Source: Bradyrhizobium zhengyangense | GTDB lineage: Bacteria; Pseudomonadota; Alphaproteobacteria; Rhizobiales; Xanthobacteraceae | Direction: 5' to 3' | DNA: 64,000 bases | Assembly (NCBI RefSeq): GCF_022012435.1 | Contig: NZ_JAKLUA010000001.1 | Coordinates: 1,240,001-1,304,000, forward strand | In this document: in pieces, positions 1-10,162 of the stretch | How the letters are laid out: every line of letters starts with the position of its first letter | How positions within the stretch are numbered: the stretch's first letter is position 1 | Made by a program: the position numbers and the translations under genes | The notes under the pieces: generated by a model | What the model saw: only the letters and a program-made list of their open reading frames with translations | Databases searched by the model: none | Told to the model about the DNA's origin: nothing

Positions 1-533
1 GATTGCACGGCGAACAGGACCACCAGGATCACCACTGTCAGCGGAACGATATAGGGCTCGAACGTCAGGGTGACGTCCTTCATGCCTTCGATCGCCGACA
101 GCACCGACAGTGCCGGCGTGATCACGGCATCGCCGTAAAACAGGGCGCCGGAGATGATGCCGAGCATGACAATGGTCGCCCCGCCGGTGCCGACCGCGCG
201 CTGGGCCAGGGCCATCAGAGCCAGCGTGCCGCCCTCGCCGTTGTTGTCGGCGCGCAGGAGGATCACGACGTATTTGAGCGTCACCACGACAATGAGCGCC
301 CACAGGATCAGGGACGCCACGCCGAGGACGGCCGCCGACGTCGGCGCGCCTTCCGCGCCGGACGCCGCAATCACCGCCTCGCGGAACGCGTAGAGCGGGC
401 TGGTGCCGATATCGCCGTAGACGACGCCGATGCTGCCGAGCGTCAGCGCGCCAAAGCCGGCGGTGGTGTGGGCATCGCCATGCCCATTGGTCGCCGCCGT
501 TTCCGGGGCGGGAACTGCTACGTCACTTGTCAT
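1..533 (-). CDS. kup: Kup-type potassium transporter, N-terminal part (cut by window start)
   Basis: Low-affinity K+ uptake protein of the inner membrane (KUP/HAK/KT family), probably K+/H+ symport. Translation of the minus strand from the ATG at 533 gives a short N-terminal tail followed by [20 protein letters not shown], the family's signature first membrane segment, and continues open to the window edge, so about 177 N-terminal residues are visible. It is a paralogue of the next gene upstream, which has nearly the same opening motif, and follows it on the same strand after about 155 bp. Only the 5' part is present, so integrity of the rest cannot be judged. Confidence 0.9.
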   Translation of the reverse strand, partial: MTSDVAVPAPETAATNGHGDAHTTAGFGALTLGSIGVVYGDIGTSPLYAFREAVIAASGAEGAPTSAAVLGVASLILWALIVVVTLKYVVILLRADNNGEGGTLALMALAQRAVGTGGATIVMLGIISGALFYGDAVITPALSVLSAIEGMKDVTLTFEPYIVPLTVVILVVLFAVQ

Positions 534-688
534 GGGAGAGCCTGGTGGCCTCTAAAAATGCTTCACTGCACAACGGCTGAAGAGAGCGCGCGGCTTATAG
601 TCCTGCGCTGCCGGCATAGCCTAGCCCGATTCTGGGCCCTTGGCATGCAAATTTCGCATGGGTCCGTCATTGCGTCCCAATTGCCGCC

Positions 689-2587
689 TCAGATGGTGAC
701 TTGGGTTCCGACTTCAACCACCCGACCGGTCGGAATCTGGAAATAGTCGGTGGCGTCATTGGCCGAACGGCTGAGCGCGATGAACAGATGGTCCTGCCAG
801 AGCGGCATGCCTGATTGCGCCGAGGCCTTCAGCGAGCGCCGCGACACGAAGAACGACGTCGACATGATGTCGAACTGCCAGCCTTGCTTGCGCGCAATCG
901 CGAGCGCCTTGGGCACGTTGGGCTGCTCCATGAAGCCGAAGCGCAGGCGGACCTTGGAGAACTTCTCGCTGATCTTCTCCATCTTGAAGCGCTCGGAGAG
1001 ATCGACCCGCGGCGTGTGCCCGGTCTCGATCGTCAGGATCACGTTGTGCTCATGCAGCACTTTGTTGTGCTTGAGATTGTGCAGCAGCGCGGTCGGGACG
1101 AAAGCTGGGTCGCTGGTCAGGAATACCGCCGTGCCCTTGACGACGTGCGGCGGCCGCTTTTCCAGGCTGCGGATCAGATCGTCCAACGGCACCTCGATCC
1201 GGCGCGTCTTCTGGATCAGGATTCCCGAGCCGCGCCGCCAGGTCCAGATCGTCCCCGCCATCGCCGCACCGAACAGCAACGGGACCCAGGCGCCTTCGAG
1301 CAGCTTCAGCAAATTCGCGCTGAAGAAGGTGATATCGACCATGACGAAGGGCAGGATCACGACCGCCGCGGTCGCAGCCTTCCAGTTCCACAATTTCCAG
1401 ATCACGACAAAACCCATGATGCCGTCGGCGACCATGGTGGTGGAGACCGCGATGCCATAGGCCGAAGCGAGATTGCTGGGTGTGTGGAACAACAGCACCA
1501 GCAGCATCACGCCGATCAGCAGCAGCCGGTTGACGCGCGGCAGATAGATTTGACCGGCGTGGGTCTCCGACGTGTAGCGCACCTCGAAGCGCGGCAGGAG
1601 ACCGAGCTGCACGGCCTGATAGACCAGCGAATAGGCACCTGTGATCACCGCCTGGCTCGCGATGACGGTAGCAGCAGTCGCAAGCCCGACCAGCGGCAGC
1701 ACCAGATGCTCGGGCACCATGCGATAGAATGAATGCTCGATCGCGCCCGGATTGGACAGCACCAGCGCGCCCTGCCCGAAATAGTTGATCAGCAGCGAGG
1801 GCAGCACAAAGAACATCCAGGCCGATTGAATCGGCTTGCGGCCGAAATGGCCAAGGTCGGCGTAGAGCGCTTCGCCGCCGGTCACAGCGAGAAACACGGC
1901 GCCAAGCGTCACCAGGCCGATCGTGCCGTGCGAAAGCAGGAATTGCAGTGCGTAATAGGGATTGATCGCAGCCAGCACCGACGGGTCGTCGGCGATGTGA
2001 ATGACGCCCAGCACCGCAAGACAGGCGAACCAGACCACCATCACTGGCCCGAAGGCCGAGGCGACCAGCGCCGTGCCCTTGCTCTGCACCGCAAACAGCA
2101 GCACCAGGATCAGCACCGTGAGTGGCACGACATAATGCTCGAATGCGGGCGTCGCGAGCTTGAGTCCGTCGACCGCTGACAGCACCGAGATCGCGGGCGT
2201 GATCATGGAATCGCCGATGAACATCGAGGCGCCGACCACGCCGAGGGCGAGCAGGAACCAGCTCCGCCGCCCCAGCGCGCGTTGGCCGAGTGCCATCAAA
2301 GAGAGCGTGCCGCCCTCCCCGTTATTGTCGGCGCGCAACAACAGCAACACGTATTTGGCAGTGACGACGATCAGGAGCGCCCACAGGATCAGCGACAGCA
2401 CGCCGAGCACCATCAGCCGCGTCACCGGCGCGCCGTGAGCTGCGCCCCTCACCGCCTCATGAAACGCGTAGAGTGGCGAGGTGCCGATGTCGCCGAAGAC
2501 GACGCCGATGCTCCCGAGCGTCAGGGCCCAAAAACCTGATGTGACCGGCCCCTCCTGGGTCTCGGTCTGTGTGATGCTCGCCGTCAT
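689..2587 (-). CDS. kup: Kup-type potassium transporter, full length
   Basis: 632-residue K+ transporter of the KUP family, normal length (about 620-640). The signature [20 protein letters not shown] lies at about residues 23-42 and is followed by roughly 12 hydrophobic membrane segments up to about residue 450. The C-terminal cytoplasmic domain contains the typical [10 protein letters not shown] and SFFVSRR motifs. The gene lies directly upstream of a second kup copy on the same strand, so the organism carries a tandem pair. The start is the ATG before [11 protein letters not shown], which leaves a normal N-terminus. No regulatory element was recognised in the upstream 174 bp. Confidence 0.96.
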   Translation of the reverse strand: MTASITQTETQEGPVTSGFWALTLGSIGVVFGDIGTSPLYAFHEAVRGAAHGAPVTRLMVLGVLSLILWALLIVVTAKYVLLLLRADNNGEGGTLSLMALGQRALGRRSWFLLALGVVGASMFIGDSMITPAISVLSAVDGLKLATPAFEHYVVPLTVLILVLLFAVQSKGTALVASAFGPVMVVWFACLAVLGVIHIADDPSVLAAINPYYALQFLLSHGTIGLVTLGAVFLAVTGGEALYADLGHFGRKPIQSAWMFFVLPSLLINYFGQGALVLSNPGAIEHSFYRMVPEHLVLPLVGLATAATVIASQAVITGAYSLVYQAVQLGLLPRFEVRYTSETHAGQIYLPRVNRLLLIGVMLLVLLFHTPSNLASAYGIAVSTTMVADGIMGFVVIWKLWNWKAATAAVVILPFVMVDITFFSANLLKLLEGAWVPLLFGAAMAGTIWTWRRGSGILIQKTRRIEVPLDDLIRSLEKRPPHVVKGTAVFLTSDPAFVPTALLHNLKHNKVLHEHNVILTIETGHTPRVDLSERFKMEKISEKFSKVRLRFGFMEQPNVPKALAIARKQGWQFDIMSTSFFVSRRSLKASAQSGMPLWQDHLFIALSRSANDATDYFQIPTGRVVEVGTQVTI

Positions 2588-2761
2588 GAGAGTGGAAAAC
2601 GCTTCGTCCCTGGAATTGATCCGGCGCCTTTCGACGCTTCGGGTACGCCTGTCAATCGGCCCACCACCATAGCAGGGGCCGCGGCAGATGCTGTGACGGA
2701 GCAGCCACGCTCGCCGTCATCGCGATCGGCCGCTCTCAGGTAAAATAGTAACGCAAGGCGA

Positions 2762-3592
2762 TTAGGGCTTCAAGTTCGGCGGCAGCGGCGGATCTTCGCG
2801 CATCAGGGTGATGGTCACGCGGCGATTCGCCGCGAGCGATGGATCGTCCGGGAACAACGGCTGGGTGTCCGCCTTGCCGGAGACGGAAAAGATGTGCGAC
2901 GGCGGCAGGCCCTCGCGCTCCAGGATCTGGCGCACCGCGTTGGCGCGATCGGCCGACAGGTCGAAGGCACCATAGTCGCTGCGTGTCGGCACGAAGCCCG
3001 CCGCGGTGTGGCCGGCAATGGAGACGCGCAAGGGTGTGGCTTTGAGCGGGACCGCGAGCTTCTCGATCAGGCGGCGGGTGCGATCGTACGGCACCTTGGA
3101 TCCGTCCGCGAACATCGAGCGGCCGTCCTGGTCGACGATCTCGAGATTGAGGCCCTGCTTGGTCTCCTCGAACATGATGTGCTTGGACATCTCGGTCAGT
3201 TCCGGCATGTCCTGCAGCGCCTGGCGCAGCGAGGCCGCGGCCAGTGCAAAATTGCGATCGATCTTCATCTTCGCGCCCTGCGTGCGGTCGCGATCTTCCT
3301 GGTCCGGCGTCGGCGTGTTGGAAGCGTCCTCGGGCTCGATGTGGTCGACGTTCTTCAGCCGCGGCCGGGTCGGCAGACCGTCCGACTCGACGATGCCGGC
3401 ATAGCGCGCTTCGCTTTGGACGCCGAACGCATCCCGCATGGAGCCCGCGACGACCTTCAGCTTATTGGCATCCTGCGTCGAGAACGCCACGAGCATCACG
3501 AAGAAGCTCATCATCAGGCCCATCAGATCGGCGAAGGTCACGAACCAGCCGTGACCGCCTCCATGTGAGTCGCCGCGCTTCTTCTTGGCCAT
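2762..3592 (-). CDS. motB: MotB-like stator/OmpA-family protein
   Basis: 276-residue protein with a short basic cytoplasmic tail and a single membrane helix (about residues 15-37, FADLMGLMMSFFVMLVAFST) carrying the Asp that conducts ions in MotB. A periplasmic linker follows, then a C-terminal OmpA/MotB peptidoglycan-binding domain (about 145-270: IAGHTAAG, LSADRANAVRQIL, NRRVTITL). It begins 24 bp after the motA-like gene on the same strand, so the two form an operon and a stator unit. No other flagellar gene is in the window, so a non-flagellar Mot/Tol-like role cannot be excluded. Confidence 0.9.
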   Translation of the reverse strand: MAKKKRGDSHGGGHGWFVTFADLMGLMMSFFVMLVAFSTQDANKLKVVAGSMRDAFGVQSEARYAGIVESDGLPTRPRLKNVDHIEPEDASNTPTPDQEDRDRTQGAKMKIDRNFALAAASLRQALQDMPELTEMSKHIMFEETKQGLNLEIVDQDGRSMFADGSKVPYDRTRRLIEKLAVPLKATPLRVSIAGHTAAGFVPTRSDYGAFDLSADRANAVRQILEREGLPPSHIFSVSGKADTQPLFPDDPSLAANRRVTITLMREDPPLPPNLKP

Positions 3593-3616
3593 ATCTCAAA
3601 ATCCCGGCGGGCGGCG

Positions 3617-4390
3617 TCAGGCCGGCACCGGCTCGCCTTCGGCGTGGCGATGCTTCTCCGGCAGATAGGCCAGCAGCATTTCGCGCACGAGCGTCGGGCT
3701 CTTGGAATCGCGTATCATCAGGATGCCGTCGATGATCAGCGTGCGATTGGTCTCTTCGTCCAGGAGCTTGCCATGCAGCTTGTCGGCGATCGGGATGCAG
3801 AAAAGGTTGGCGACCAGCGCGCCGTACAGCGTCGCGAGCAGCGCGGTCGCCATGAACGGGCCGAGCTTGGAGGGGTCGGTCATGTTGGCGAACATCTGCA
3901 CCATGCCGATCAGGGTGCCAACCATGCCGAAGGCCGGGGCGCAATCGCCGACGGCGCGATAGATCTTGCTCCCCTCGTCGAGGTGCATGAGGAAGTTGTC
4001 GCGGTCGCGTTCGAGATTGTCGCGGATGAAATCGAGGTCGTAACCGTCGGCGACATAGCGGATGCCCTTGGCGAGGAACGGCTCGTCGGTCTCGACCTTT
4101 TCGAGACCGACCGGACCCTGCTTGCGGGCGATCTCGGCGATGCGGGCGAGCTCGTCGACGAGGTCGTGCGCCGACAGACGGCTCATGGTGAAGGCGAACT
4201 TGGCGCCGAGCGGCAGGCCGTGCATCAGCGCCGAGAGCGGAAACCGGATCATGGTCGCTGCAGTCGATCCGCCGAAGATGATGATCATCGCATGCTCGGA
4301 GATGAACATGTGAAGATCGCCTCCCAGCAGCATCATCGTCGCGATGACGATTATGCCCGCCACGAGGCCGACGCCCGTCATGATATCCAT
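3617..4390 (-). CDS. motA: MotA-like stator channel protein
   Basis: 257-residue MotA/TolQ/ExbB-type membrane protein, partner of the MotB-like protein encoded just downstream. Opening helix MDIMTGVGLVAGIIVIATMM, second helix IIIFGGSTAATMIRF, and a C-terminal pair of helices (APAFGMVGTLIGMVQM and ALLATLYGALVANLFC) form the proton channel core, with a cytoplasmic loop between. I prefer the ATG at 4390 because a GGAG lies 6 bases upstream. An in-frame ATG at 4423 would add 11 residues without a good ribosome site. Expected function: torque generation or another proton-driven envelope process. Confidence 0.9.
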   Translation of the reverse strand: MDIMTGVGLVAGIIVIATMMLLGGDLHMFISEHAMIIIFGGSTAATMIRFPLSALMHGLPLGAKFAFTMSRLSAHDLVDELARIAEIARKQGPVGLEKVETDEPFLAKGIRYVADGYDLDFIRDNLERDRDNFLMHLDEGSKIYRAVGDCAPAFGMVGTLIGMVQMFANMTDPSKLGPFMATALLATLYGALVANLFCIPIADKLHGKLLDEETNRTLIIDGILMIRDSKSPTLVREMLLAYLPEKHRHAEGEPVPA

Positions 4391-4602
4391 GGGAGACTCC
4401 AACGCGAACGCAACAACGGCCATCCTGGCCGGTGGCGCGGTCCAACCCCGAACCGCATCGGAAACCGTAGAGTGGTGCCCTTAAAGCCGCGTAAAGGTTA
4501 AGTTCATCCGATGCGACCGAGCGGCGCAACGCAACGGAACGACGGCGGCTTTGCCGTTCTGCGACATCGATCTCAACACTTTGCTAACCATAAATGAGGC
4601 CG

Positions 4603-5427
4603 TCAGGACGACAGCCCTGTCAGCTTCAGGCTGAGCGCGCGCAGCTGCCGGCGCGCATCGGCATCATAGGCCTGCGGATTGGCACGCGCTTCGTTCATGC
4701 CGTTGAAGAACAGGCCGCTTCTAGCGGCAACGTCGTCGCCCTCGACCAGATGGAGGATCGCCGCACCGCCCTGCTCCACGGTCGACATCGGCGCAATGCC
4801 GCCGGCGCGAACCATCGTGGTGTTCATGTAAGTCGCCGGATGCAGCGCGTTCACGGTGATGCCGGCCCCCTTCAACTCCTCCGCGAGATCGATCGTGAAC
4901 ATGATCTGCGACAGCTTGCTCTGCGCATAGGCGCGCGAGCCGCTATAGCCTTTCGTGATCATGACGTCGTCGAAATCGATCGGATGCTGGCCGAGCGACG
5001 CGACATTGACGATGCGCGAGGGCGCGGCGGCCTTCAGCAACGGCAGCAGCAAACGGACGAGCAGGAAGCCGGAGAGATAGTTCACGGCGAAGCGCAGCTC
5101 GTAACCGTCGCGGCTCTCCTGTCGTTGCGGGCCGTCGTTCTGCGAACCAATGCCGGCGTTGCTGACGAAGACGTCGAGACGCTTGTGATCCCGGATCACC
5201 GCTGCGGCAAGCTCGCGCGCACCTGCCATTGACGACAGATCGGCCTGATAGAAGGTCGGCGCAGCGCGGCCGGCCTTCACGATCTCGTCGATCAGGGTTT
5301 TCGCACGCGCCGCGTCGCGGCCATGGATCAGGACATCAGCACCTTCGGCGGCAAGACGGGTTGCAACATAGCGCCCGACACCATCGGTCGAGCCCGTGAT
5401 CAGCACCGTCTTGCCGCGCATGTCCAT
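4603..5427 (-). CDS. Short-chain dehydrogenase/reductase
   Basis: 274-residue NAD(P)-dependent oxidoreductase of the classical SDR fold. Cofactor motif TGSTDGVGRYVA near the N-terminus, NAGIG in the centre, and the YAQSK catalytic Tyr/Lys pair around residue 163. The arrangement resembles the retinol-dehydrogenase/WWOX-like SDRs that often reduce or oxidise hydrophobic alcohols, but substrate cannot be read from the sequence. It lies 13 bp downstream of the RraA-like gene on the same strand, so the two are probably co-transcribed. Confidence 0.88.
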   Translation of the reverse strand: MDMRGKTVLITGSTDGVGRYVATRLAAEGADVLIHGRDAARAKTLIDEIVKAGRAAPTFYQADLSSMAGARELAAAVIRDHKRLDVFVSNAGIGSQNDGPQRQESRDGYELRFAVNYLSGFLLVRLLLPLLKAAAPSRIVNVASLGQHPIDFDDVMITKGYSGSRAYAQSKLSQIMFTIDLAEELKGAGITVNALHPATYMNTTMVRAGGIAPMSTVEQGGAAILHLVEGDDVAARSGLFFNGMNEARANPQAYDADARRQLRALSLKLTGLSS

Positions 5428-5440
5428 CGACTATTCCCCG

Positions 5441-6160
5441 TCAGTGAATCTCCGCCGAGCGCTTCAGCGCCGCTTTCAGCTTCTCCAGCGAAAAGTCGGG
5501 GCTGCGCGAGATCTCGAGGATCGGCGTCTCGCGACGGCCGCAGAGCTCGGCGGCCTCAGGCAGTTTCGCTGCGACGTCCAGTGGGATTACAATGGCGCCA
5601 TGCTGGTCGGCGTGGATCAGATCATCCGACCTCACGGTCATGCCGGCGACGCGCACCTCGCCGCCGAAGCTCTCGGCATGCACCCATGCATGCGACGGGC
5701 CGATCGAGCCGGCCAGCGCCTGGAAACCAGGCGCCCATTGCGGGATGTCGCGGATCGAGCCGTCGGTGATGACGCCGAGGCAACCGAGCGCCTTGTGCAC
5801 GTTGCTTTGCACCTCGCCCCAGAACGCGCCGTAGCCGACGTCCGGACCATCGATGTCCTGGATCACCGAGATGCGCGGACCGTGGCCGGTGCCGACATAT
5901 TCGTAATATTCGATGCGGCGCTTCGACTGCTCTTCGGGTGCAAGCGACGATTTCAACACCGAGCGGATCGCGACCGTGCGGGCATAGCCGACGATCGGCG
6001 GCAGATCCGGGAACGGGCAGACCAACTGCTTGGTGGTGTAGCCGATCAGGCGGCGCTCGGGCGCCACGATCTCCATGGCATTGCAGATCGTCGGCGTGTC
6101 ATAGCGGCCCAGCGCTTCGAGGACGGAAGCGGGCAGCGGCCCGGTCGCGGTATTGGTCAC
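5441..6160 (-). CDS. RraA-like / HMG aldolase family protein
   Basis: 239-residue member of the RraA/4-hydroxy-4-methyl-2-oxoglutarate aldolase superfamily. The divalent-metal site motif GVITDGSIRDI and the later DDLIHADQHGAIVIP match the family; the N-terminal LGRYDTPTICNAME is also typical. Members cleave 2-oxo acids such as oxaloacetate or 4-carboxy-4-hydroxy-2-oxoadipate in aromatic catabolism. True substrate is unknown here. I chose the GTG at 6160, preceded by GGGAGAGAA, over an upstream ATG at 6208 that would add a tail unlike the family. It sits directly upstream of an SDR gene. Confidence 0.85.
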   Translation of the reverse strand: MTNTATGPLPASVLEALGRYDTPTICNAMEIVAPERRLIGYTTKQLVCPFPDLPPIVGYARTVAIRSVLKSSLAPEEQSKRRIEYYEYVGTGHGPRISVIQDIDGPDVGYGAFWGEVQSNVHKALGCLGVITDGSIRDIPQWAPGFQALAGSIGPSHAWVHAESFGGEVRVAGMTVRSDDLIHADQHGAIVIPLDVAAKLPEAAELCGRRETPILEISRSPDFSLEKLKAALKRSAEIH

Positions 6161-6280
6161 GGCGTTCTCTCCCAGATTGGCGGCTGATTGACGCGATGCC
6201 GCCGGCACAGGGCGATATAGCCGAGATCGGGCCTCAGCCCAACTCAGGCGCTCTCATGGCAGATATCCGCGCGCGATAGC

Positions 6281-7162
6281 TCAGTGCAGCCGGCCAGGCC
6301 GGTCATCATCGCGCGGTGGCTCCGACAGGCTCGCCATTGTCGGCGCGGACGGCGGCGACGGCACTTCGCCGCCGGCAGGCGACGCAGCTTGCAGCGCGCG
6401 CGCCTGATCGCGGTAAGATTTGTAACCGAGCGGCAGGCAGAGCAGATACAGCGCCGTGCCGACCGACAGCACGTGCCAGGGATAGGCAATCAGGATCGCA
6501 ATGAAGACGACGACCGCGACGAAAGCCGGCAGCACCAGCTCTGGCGACACGCGCATGCGCTTGGTCTTGCCGGAGAACACCGGCAGGCGCGAGACCATCA
6601 GGAAGGCGATCAGCAGCGTATAGGCCGCGGTCAGCGCCGCGGGCGCGCGGCCGAGCTCGAGAAACGCGACATAGATCGGCAGCAGCACGGTGATGGCACC
6701 GGCCGGCGCCGGCACGCCGGTGAAGAAATTGGCGGCGAAGGCGGGCTTGTTCGGATCGTCCATGGTGGCGTTGAAGCGCGCAAGCCGCAGGCCACCTGAT
6801 ATCGCGAACACCATCGCGGCGATCCAGCCGGCATTGCCGAGCTCGTGCAGCTGCCAGAAGTACAGCATCAGGCCGGGCGCGACGCCGAAATTGACGAAGT
6901 CGGCAAGGCTGTCGAGCTCGGCGCCGAACTTGGACTGGCCCTTGATCATGCGCGCGACGCGGCCGTCGATGCCGTCGAGCGCGGCCGCGAACACGATGGC
7001 GTAGACGGCAAGCGTCATCCGCCCCTCGATCGACAGCCGGATCGAGGTCAGGCCGGCACAGATCGCCAGCAGCGTGATGACGTTGGGCACCAGCATGCGC
7101 ACCGGGATCGGGCGGAACCGCCGGCGGCGAATATCGGGATCTCGGTAGTCGTAGGGCGTCAT
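6281..7162 (-). CDS. pssA: CDP-diacylglycerol-serine O-phosphatidyltransferase
   Basis: 293-residue membrane enzyme making phosphatidylserine from CDP-diacylglycerol and serine, the first step to phosphatidylethanolamine. The CDP-alcohol phosphotransferase signature DG-x2-AR-x8-G-x3-D-x3-D is present as DGIDGRVAR followed by GAELDSLAD. Several hydrophobic helices follow. The start at 7162 (MTPYDYRD) has GAGGTGAGGA just upstream; an upstream ATG at 7216 is less likely. The decarboxylase gene psd lies 87 bp upstream on the same strand, so the two-step pathway is encoded together. Confidence 0.94.
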   Translation of the reverse strand: MTPYDYRDPDIRRRRFRPIPVRMLVPNVITLLAICAGLTSIRLSIEGRMTLAVYAIVFAAALDGIDGRVARMIKGQSKFGAELDSLADFVNFGVAPGLMLYFWQLHELGNAGWIAAMVFAISGGLRLARFNATMDDPNKPAFAANFFTGVPAPAGAITVLLPIYVAFLELGRAPAALTAAYTLLIAFLMVSRLPVFSGKTKRMRVSPELVLPAFVAVVVFIAILIAYPWHVLSVGTALYLLCLPLGYKSYRDQARALQAASPAGGEVPSPPSAPTMASLSEPPRDDDRPGRLH

Positions 7163-7249
7163 TGGCTCGTCCTCACCTCTCAGCGAGATATAGCAAGCCG
7201 TGTTCCCCTCCGCCATCGCGGCGGAAGGGCCCCGACAGCGGCGCGTTGG

Positions 7250-7948
7250 TTAATTGGCGCGGTAAGTGCGGCCGGGGTCGTCGCCGGTAAGGTCGGCCAG
7301 GATGGTCTCGCCGGCGATCGCAGTCTGCCCCTCCGAGACCAGCGCCTTGGTGCCGACAGGCAGGTAGACGTCGAGCCGCGAGCCGAAGCGGATCAGGCCG
7401 AACCGCTCGCCGGCGCCGACCGCCTGCCCCTCCTTGACGAAGCAGACGATGCGCTTGGCCACGAGGCCTGCGATCTGGATCACGCCGATACGGCCCTGCG
7501 GCGTCGAGATGACGAGTGAATTGCGTTCATTGTCCTCGCTCGCCTTGTCGAGCTCGGCGTTGATGAAGAGCCCCGGCCGATAGGCGATACGGTCCACCCT
7601 GCCCGCCACCGGGCTGCGATTCACATGGCAGTTGAACACGCTCATGAACACCGAGATGCGCGGCAGCGGCCGGTCGCCGAGCCCGAGCTCGGCCGGCGGC
7701 AGCGCCATGGTGATCATCGAGACACGGCCGTCGGCGGGCGACACCACGAGCCCGTCGCGCTGCGGCGTCACGCGCACGGGATCGCGGAAGAACAGCGCGC
7801 ACCACACGGTGAGGATCGTGCCGATCCAGCCCAGCGGCGACCACAGCCACATCAGGAAGATGCTCACCGCCGCGAAGATGCCGATGAAGGGATAGCCCTC
7901 CTTGTGGATCGGCGGGATCTGACGTTGGATCGAATCGAGGATGGACAT
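7250..7948 (-). CDS. psd: Phosphatidylserine decarboxylase proenzyme
   Basis: 232-residue inner-membrane enzyme that converts phosphatidylserine to phosphatidylethanolamine with a pyruvoyl cofactor made by self-cleavage. The cleavage site is seen as [11 protein letters not shown], with Gly189-Ser190 as the likely processing point. The catalytic segment [15 protein letters not shown] is typical of the short (type II, about 210-240 residue) Psd. Two N-terminal hydrophobic stretches anchor it. It is transcribed toward pssA and forms a phospholipid operon with it. Confidence 0.95.
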   Translation of the reverse strand: MSILDSIQRQIPPIHKEGYPFIGIFAAVSIFLMWLWSPLGWIGTILTVWCALFFRDPVRVTPQRDGLVVSPADGRVSMITMALPPAELGLGDRPLPRISVFMSVFNCHVNRSPVAGRVDRIAYRPGLFINAELDKASEDNERNSLVISTPQGRIGVIQIAGLVAKRIVCFVKEGQAVGAGERFGLIRFGSRLDVYLPVGTKALVSEGQTAIAGETILADLTGDDPGRTYRAN

Positions 7949-8029
7949 CGCTATCTGCCGCTGGAGGGGTTGATGGCACGGGTGGGTCGCGCGAGCCTGT
8001 TTAGGCCAGAGTTGGGACCGGAGACAAGC

Positions 8030-9970
8030 TCACTCCGCGGCCGCCTGCGCCGTCAGGGCGTCCTCCACCGGCGGCGGCTCCCGGTTGGGCGCCTCGCTGC
8101 TGTCGGCCATACGGGCCAATTTCTCGCGCGCGGCCTCGGCCTCGCGCTGCCTGTTCCACATACTGGCGTAGAGACCGTCCTGTGCAAGCAGGCTGGCATG
8201 GGTGCCGCGCTCGGCGATACGGCCCTGGTCGAGCACGATGATCTCGTCGGCACCGACGATGGTCGAGAGCCGGTGCGCGATCACAAGCGAGGTGCGGTTC
8301 TTCGCCACGCGGTCGAGCGCGCCCTGGATCTCGTGCTCGGTGTGGGTGTCGAGCGCCGAGGTCGCCTCGTCAAGCACCAGGATCGGCGGCGCCTTCAACA
8401 CGGTGCGCGCGATCGCGACGCGCTGCTTCTCGCCGCCCGACAGTTTCAGGCCGCGCTCGCCGACCTGGGTCTCGTAACCCATCGGAGCCATGCGGATGAA
8501 ATGATCGATTTGCGCGAGGCTAGCGGCCTCCTCGACCTCGTCATTGCTGGCGTCCCAGCGGCCATAGCGGATGTTGTAGCGGATGGTGTCGTTGAACAAC
8601 ACCGTGTCCTGCGGGACCATGCCGATCGAGGCGCGCAAGCTTGCCTGCGTGACTTTGCGGATGTCCTGGCCGTCGATCAGGATCTTGCCGCCAGAGATGT
8701 CATAGAGGCGGAATAGCAGCCGCGAGATGGTCGACTTGCCGGCGCCGGACGGGCCGACGATCGCCACCGTCTTGCCGGCCGGCACCTCGAAGCTGATGCC
8801 TTTGAGGATCGGCCGCGTCGGCTCATAGGCAAAGCGCACGTCCTCGAAGCGCACGGTGCCGGCGGAAACGACGAGCGGCTGCGCATCGCGCGCGTCCTTG
8901 ATCTCGGCCTCGCGATGGATCACGCTGAACATCTTCTCGATGTCGATGATCGCCTGCTTGATCTCGCGATAGACCATGCCCATGAAATTCAGGGGTTGGT
9001 AGAGCTGGATCATCATGGCGTTGACCAGCACGAAATCGCCAACCGTGTTGGTTCCATTGCGCACGCCGATCGCGCACATCAGCATGGTCGCGGTCAGGCC
9101 CAGCGTGAATATCACGGCCTGGCCGGTGTTGAGCACCGCGAGCGAAGTATAGGTGTGGATGCTCGCTTCCTCGTAGCGCGCGACCGACTTGTCGTAGCGC
9201 TCGGCTTCGCGGGCCTCGGCGCTGAAATATTTGACGGTCTCGTAATTGAGCAGCGAGTCGATCGCCTTGGTATTCGCCTCGGTGTCGGAATCGTTCATCT
9301 TGCGGCGGATGCCGATCCGCCACTCGGTCGCGATGTAGGTGTAGTACATGTAGACCGCGACGGTGATCAGCGTGGCGGCCACGTAGCGCCAGTCGAACTG
9401 CCAGAGCAGCACGGCCATCAGCAGCGAAACCTCGACGATGGTCGGGATCAGCTGCAGGATCACCATGCGCACGATCACCTCGATGCCCGAGCGACCGCGC
9501 TCGAGCACGCGCGTCAGGCCGCCGGTCTTGCGCTCCAGATGAAAGCGCAGCGACAGTTCGTGCATATGGATGAAGGTGATGGTGGCGAGCTTGCGCACCG
9601 CATGCATGGCGACACGGGCAAAGATGCCGTCGCGCCATTGCGTCAGCACCGCCATCACGATGCGCATGACGCCGTAGCTCGCCGTCAGGAGCAACGGCGA
9701 TGCAATCACCCAGAGGTGCCAATTGCTGGCCTGCACCGGTGCGGTGTTGGCACCGGTCAATGCGTCCGTCGCCCATTTGAAGCTGAACGGCACCGACAGG
9801 GTGATCAGCTTGGCAGCGAGCAACAGCACAATCGACCAGACCACACGCATCTTCAGGTCGACGCGGTCGCCGGGCCAGATATAGGGCCACAGATGCGCCA
9901 GCGTGCCCATCAGCGTGGCCCGCTCCAGCGGTCCGGGCTCAGGCACGTCGGGCGAATGAGGAGGGCTCAT
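8030..9970 (-). CDS. Atm1-type ABC exporter, fused membrane and ATPase domains
   Basis: 646-residue half-transporter with an N-terminal six-helix domain (about residues 40-340) and a C-terminal ATPase domain. Walker A GPSGAGKST, signature LSGGEKQRVAIA, and Walker B ILVLDEATSALDTHTE are all intact, and the H-loop is IAHRLSTI. Sequence style and length match the Atm1/HMT1 group that exports glutathione-linked sulfur or metal conjugates used in Fe-S and heavy-metal homeostasis. That role is known for the family and inferred here. It is the first gene of the minus-strand block, divergent from the LOG-family gene. Confidence 0.92.
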   Translation of the reverse strand: MSPPHSPDVPEPGPLERATLMGTLAHLWPYIWPGDRVDLKMRVVWSIVLLLAAKLITLSVPFSFKWATDALTGANTAPVQASNWHLWVIASPLLLTASYGVMRIVMAVLTQWRDGIFARVAMHAVRKLATITFIHMHELSLRFHLERKTGGLTRVLERGRSGIEVIVRMVILQLIPTIVEVSLLMAVLLWQFDWRYVAATLITVAVYMYYTYIATEWRIGIRRKMNDSDTEANTKAIDSLLNYETVKYFSAEAREAERYDKSVARYEEASIHTYTSLAVLNTGQAVIFTLGLTATMLMCAIGVRNGTNTVGDFVLVNAMMIQLYQPLNFMGMVYREIKQAIIDIEKMFSVIHREAEIKDARDAQPLVVSAGTVRFEDVRFAYEPTRPILKGISFEVPAGKTVAIVGPSGAGKSTISRLLFRLYDISGGKILIDGQDIRKVTQASLRASIGMVPQDTVLFNDTIRYNIRYGRWDASNDEVEEAASLAQIDHFIRMAPMGYETQVGERGLKLSGGEKQRVAIARTVLKAPPILVLDEATSALDTHTEHEIQGALDRVAKNRTSLVIAHRLSTIVGADEIIVLDQGRIAERGTHASLLAQDGLYASMWNRQREAEAAREKLARMADSSEAPNREPPPVEDALTAQAAAE

Positions 9971-10066
9971 GAAGAAACCTGGAAGGCCCGCCGGATGCGG
10001 GCGCGTTGCGATTAACTGTTTTCGCTCGTCATATAGAAGCTTCCAGGGGCAAGCGCACCCCGCCAG

Positions 10067-10095
10067 ATGGCGAATCTTCGATTGTTTGTCGCCAT
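10067..10095. promoter_or_regulatory. 7-bp inverted repeat between divergent genes
   Basis: ATGGCGA and TCGCCAT are separated by 15 AT-richer bases in the 192-bp gap between the Atm1-type gene and the LOG-family gene. It could be an operator or a weak hairpin. No regulator family is assigned. Confidence 0.3.
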
Positions 10096-10162
10096 TTACC
10101 GGTAGATTTCCGGGTAGTCCGAATCACCGGAAGGGCTTGACGGCCCTCCGCTGCAATGCATC

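Noticed and set aside
638..662. Promoter-like TTGGCATGCAAATTTCGCATGG in the kup gap
   Set aside because: It is a short imperfect palindrome and does not fit sigma-54 or another known consensus closely enough.
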